Of a stretch of 64,000 nucleotides of DNA, positions 61,149 to 64,000 are shown piece after piece. A program made the translations under genes and the position numbers. The stretch is from Anaerolineae bacterium. GTDB lineage: Bacteria; Chloroflexota; Anaerolineae; Promineifilales; Promineifilaceae. Each line of letters opens with the position of its first letter. Within the stretch, counting starts at the first letter, position 1. Under the pieces are notes generated by a model. That model was given only the letters and a program-made list of their open reading frames with translations, searched no databases and was not told the DNA's origin. The stretch covers positions 1 to 64,000 of the forward strand of contig JADLAX010000061.1 of NCBI GenBank assembly GCA_020848035.1, read 5' to 3'.

Positions 61149-64000
61149 ATGTCCACCGACGAATTCTGGCAGGCGCTAGATGAAGCCACGAACCCCACCG
61201 CCTACAAGCCGCTGCGTAACCCGCACATCGTCGTATCGCGGCTGCAAAACCGGGCCGAGACGTATTACGTCATCAAGGAGCCAGAATCCCGATCCTACCT
61301 CCGGCTGGGGGAAGAGGATTACGCGCTGTGGTGGCAGATGAACGGCACCAGATCCGTCAAGGACCTGCTGTTCTACTGCCTCAAACGGTACAAAAAATTG
61401 CCCATCGGCCACCTCACCAGCCTCATCGGCGAGCTGAAAGAGGGCAACTTCCTGCAAACGCCCAACACCAAAGTGTACGACCAGATCGAAGCGGAATTGG
61501 CCGCCCGCGCCCCGGCCAGCCGCGGCCAAAAGCTGCTCAAAAGCTTCCTCTACACCGAGCTGGCCATCTCTGGCCTGGACGATTTTTTCATCCCGCTCTA
61601 CAAACGGCTTAAGCCGCTCTTCTGGCCGCTGGGGCAAACCCTGCTCTTTTTGCTGGTGCTGGTCGGCGGCTTTTTGTTTGGCCTCAGCTACTTTTTAGGC
61701 GACTACAACATCACCGGCAGCGGCCTGGGCGTGCTCACCCTGCTGCTGGCCAACCTGCTGGTCATCGGTCTACACGAGGTAGCCCACGGCCTGATGACCA
61801 AACACGTGGGGCGCGAACTGGATCGCGGTGGCTTTTTGATTTACTGGGGTTTCCCCGCCTTTTTTGTGGATACCCGCGACACCTGGCTGTCGCCCCGGTT
61901 GGATCGCATCAAGGTGTCCTGGGCCGGGCCGTATTCCGGGCTGATGCTGGGTGGATTGGTGGGGGTGGTGCTAACGGCCGTATCCGCCTTCTCGCCCCCT
62001 GAATTCCAACAAACCCTCCTGGCCACCTTTATCTTCCAGATTGGCTTTTTGGCTTACCTTAGCGTGGTGGTCAACCTCAATCCGCTGCTGGAGCTGGACG
62101 GCTACTTCATGCTCATGGATTGGCTGGAGATGCCCGGCCTGCGCGACCGCGCCTTCGACTTTTTGCGCCACGAGCTGTGGCCACGCCTGCGTGAAGCGGG
62201 CACACCGACCAAATTTTGGCGCTCCCTCAACCGCGCCGAGCGCATCTTTACCCTCTTTGGCGCGATGGCCCTCGTTTACTCCATCTTTGCCCTCTGGCTG
62301 GCGCTTACCTTCTGGCAGGGGTACGTCAGCGAATTTTTCCTGAACCTGTGGCACAGCGATGCGTGGTGGGGCCGGTTGGTGGTGGGGCTGCTGACGGCCG
62401 TTCTCCTTCTGCCCGCCCTCTACTACCTGGGGCTGTACGGCTGGAGCCAAATCCGGGCCGGGCTAGAATGGCTGGCCCGCCGCCAGCTGCTCTCCCGCAC
62501 CGACGTCCTGGCCCTGCTGGTTGGGGTGCCCATCCTGCTCGGTTCACCACTGGTCTACTTTTTCCTCAACCGCCTCAATGCCGTGCAAACCAGCCTGTGG
62601 CAGGGCATTTTTGTCTGGCTGCTGCACCTGGGCACGGGGGCGGCGCTGGTGGGCGTGGCGCGGCAGCTGCCGGGGTCACGTTTTCAGTGGGCGCTGTGGG
62701 CCTTAACGGCCGTTCCCCTCACCCTCGCCCTGGCCTGGATCAGCCCCAACAGCCTGGGCCGCGACCTGGCGCTCATCGCCACAGCGATCGCCATTTTGGC
62801 TGCGGGCGTCGTGGCCTGGTTCACCATCAACCCTGGCTTCCTGGCCGGGGGCGACCGATTGCTAATGGCCTTCTTTATTTTGCTGGGCATCGGCACGTAC
62901 ACCGGGATGAGCTACTTTTTGGGCAGCGAGGTGTTGGCGACAGACGGCCGTTGGTTGGCAACGGCCGTCATTTGTCTGGGTACCGGTTTGGGCCTGGCGC
63001 TAATGGCCCCGCTCCTGCTCAACTTTGCCCGCTCTCGCTTTGCCATCCCCTGGGGGCTATTTGCCCTCGCCATTCTGATAACGCCCTGGCTGCAAATTTA
63101 CCCGCAGCTGGACTTCACCGTCATCACCCTCTGGCTGTATGCCGCCGTGCTGTACCTGCTGCTGGGCACCCTGGCCCAATTTACCCGCTCGGAAACGGCC
63201 GAAAGTGAAACCGGCATCTTCAGCGAGCGGCAGCGGCTGATCAACAGCTTCAACCAGTTCATGCACGCCCTCTTCACCAGCTACGAAACGATCTTCGGCC
63301 AGCGCCGCCTGGCCCTGATCCAGAGCCAGATGGCCGCCCTGGGCGCGCTCGATGCCGACTCGACCATCCTGGAGCTGGGGCAGCACGCTCAAAAAGCGCT
63401 GCTGCTGGCCGTGGATCGGCTGGACGACCTGGCCGGGACGCCCTTCACTCGCAAAGCAGGCCAGGCCGCCTACGACAGCCTGGACTGGCTCGATGCCGAA
63501 ACGCTGGCCCGGCACGTCCTGGGCAAAACCGAGTGGGGCGCGCAGCTGGCCCAGGGTTTCATCCGCACCCGCGACAAGCGCATTGACCTTATTCGCCAGG
63601 CGGACCTGTTTGCCGGATTCGACCAGGAAGGTGTGGAAGCGCTGCTGCACGTGATGCGCCGCTGGCGCACCCGGCCGCACCAGATTTTGGCCCACGGGGG
63701 ACGGGATGCGCTTTATTTTTACCTCATCGAAGCGGGGGAAGTGGGTGTGTACCATAACGGCGAGCAGCGGGCGGTTTTGGCGGCGGGCGGCTATTTTGGT
63801 ACGGCCGCTTTAGCCGGAACCGGCGTCTACCAATTCACCTACCGCGCCCTCACGCCGCTCACCACCCTGGTGATCCACCGCGACCAGTTTGATCCGCTGC
63901 TGCGCGCCGACACCACGCTGGCCCAGCAGGTGAGCTCCGGCGCGGAGGAACGCAGCCTGCTGCGGCAGATGCCCCTGTTCAACAGCCTCAGCCCGCAGGA
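61149..64000 (+). CDS. PqqD/M50-type membrane metalloprotease with cyclic-nucleotide-binding-like domain (3' end outside window)
   Basis: At least 950 aa, open to the window edge. The N-terminal region (about 15-115) resembles PqqD (YLRLGEEDYALWWQMNG). Multiple transmembrane helices follow from about 160 to 680. The M50 zinc site is H209-E210-x2-H213 (LHEVAHG), and the third ligand motif is NLNPLLELDGYF with Asp317, as in site-2 proteases. After a helical linker, a cyclic-nucleotide-binding-like fold starts near 815 (LFAGFDQEGVEALL, LIEAGEVGVYHNGEQ), and the beginning of another (RQMPLFNSLSP) is at the edge. It probably cleaves peptides in or near the membrane. Target unknown. Confidence 0.82.
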   Translation, partial: MSTDEFWQALDEATNPTAYKPLRNPHIVVSRLQNRAETYYVIKEPESRSYLRLGEEDYALWWQMNGTRSVKDLLFYCLKRYKKLPIGHLTSLIGELKEGNFLQTPNTKVYDQIEAELAARAPASRGQKLLKSFLYTELAISGLDDFFIPLYKRLKPLFWPLGQTLLFLLVLVGGFLFGLSYFLGDYNITGSGLGVLTLLLANLLVIGLHEVAHGLMTKHVGRELDRGGFLIYWGFPAFFVDTRDTWLSPRLDRIKVSWAGPYSGLMLGGLVGVVLTAVSAFSPPEFQQTLLATFIFQIGFLAYLSVVVNLNPLLELDGYFMLMDWLEMPGLRDRAFDFLRHELWPRLREAGTPTKFWRSLNRAERIFTLFGAMALVYSIFALWLALTFWQGYVSEFFLNLWHSDAWWGRLVVGLLTAVLLLPALYYLGLYGWSQIRAGLEWLARRQLLSRTDVLALLVGVPILLGSPLVYFFLNRLNAVQTSLWQGIFVWLLHLGTGAALVGVARQLPGSRFQWALWALTAVPLTLALAWISPNSLGRDLALIATAIAILAAGVVAWFTINPGFLAGGDRLLMAFFILLGIGTYTGMSYFLGSEVLATDGRWLATAVICLGTGLGLALMAPLLLNFARSRFAIPWGLFALAILITPWLQIYPQLDFTVITLWLYAAVLYLLLGTLAQFTRSETAESETGIFSERQRLINSFNQFMHALFTSYETIFGQRRLALIQSQMAALGALDADSTILELGQHAQKALLLAVDRLDDLAGTPFTRKAGQAAYDSLDWLDAETLARHVLGKTEWGAQLAQGFIRTRDKRIDLIRQADLFAGFDQEGVEALLHVMRRWRTRPHQILAHGGRDALYFYLIEAGEVGVYHNGEQRAVLAAGGYFGTAALAGTGVYQFTYRALTPLTTLVIHRDQFDPLLRADTTLAQQVSSGAEERSLLRQMPLFNSLSPQ

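Overview
The window looks like a chromosomal segment of an uncultured, GC-rich member of the Chloroflexota (Anaerolineae-like). This is inference from the gene set: a Tat-exported reductive-dehalogenase homologue, lipoproteins with Thr/Pro-rich stalks, a MecA-type PBP, Kdp and KimA potassium transport, many two-component systems, several apparently leaderless genes, and a gene-poor background full of short palindromic repeats. No rRNA, phage, plasmid or CRISPR locus was seen. One partial tRNA-Glu(CTC) runs off the left edge. The palindrome AACGGCCGTT (core ACGGCCGT) recurs throughout genes and spacers, in the manner of a cyanobacterial HIP1 sequence.

Layout. 0-9 kb: tRNA-Glu, a small protein, a NarX/NarL-like two-component pair, then an operon of a reductive-dehalogenase-like Fe-S protein, a small membrane anchor, an FMN/polyferredoxin membrane protein, a small membrane protein, the flavin transferase ApbE and a TPR protein. 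Together they resemble a membrane redox chain feeding an exported reductase. 9-16 kb: EamA transporter, PAS histidine kinase, M14 carboxypeptidase, thioredoxin-NHL lipoprotein. 16-18.7 kb: a polyprenyl diphosphate synthase overlapping a class II (DxDD) terpene cyclase. 18.7-27.5 kb: MecA-like PBP, MFS permease, aldo/keto reductase, and a heterodimeric ABC exporter whose second subunit carries an in-frame palindromic insertion.

27.5-43.3 kb is a cation-homeostasis block. It holds kdpE, kdpD, kdpC, kdpB, kdpA, kdpF and an extra 33-aa ORF, then a universal-stress-protein relic, a KimA-like potassium permease, a stress protein, a second KdpE/KdpD-like pair, and the magnesium channel MgtE behind a structured leader. 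A 109-bp two-hairpin element lies directly upstream of both the kdp operon and the second kinase. 43.4-64 kb: a small protein/HNH nuclease pair, a nitrilase pseudogene, esterase, FG-GAP protein, AraC regulator, a Ca-loop/CxxC repeat protein, two methyltransferases, an AHSA1-type protein, a DUF2207 membrane protein, TolB-like and Kelch lipoproteins, a hybrid histidine kinase, and a PqqD/M50/cNMP-like membrane protease cut by the right edge.

Spacers carry several repeat families. The clearest is a ~120-bp palindromic MITE-like element in five copies, two with exact 8-bp target duplications. There is also a separate 183-bp element with 14-bp inverted ends and an 8-bp duplication. All calls come from reading the sequence by eye; no database search or folding program was used.
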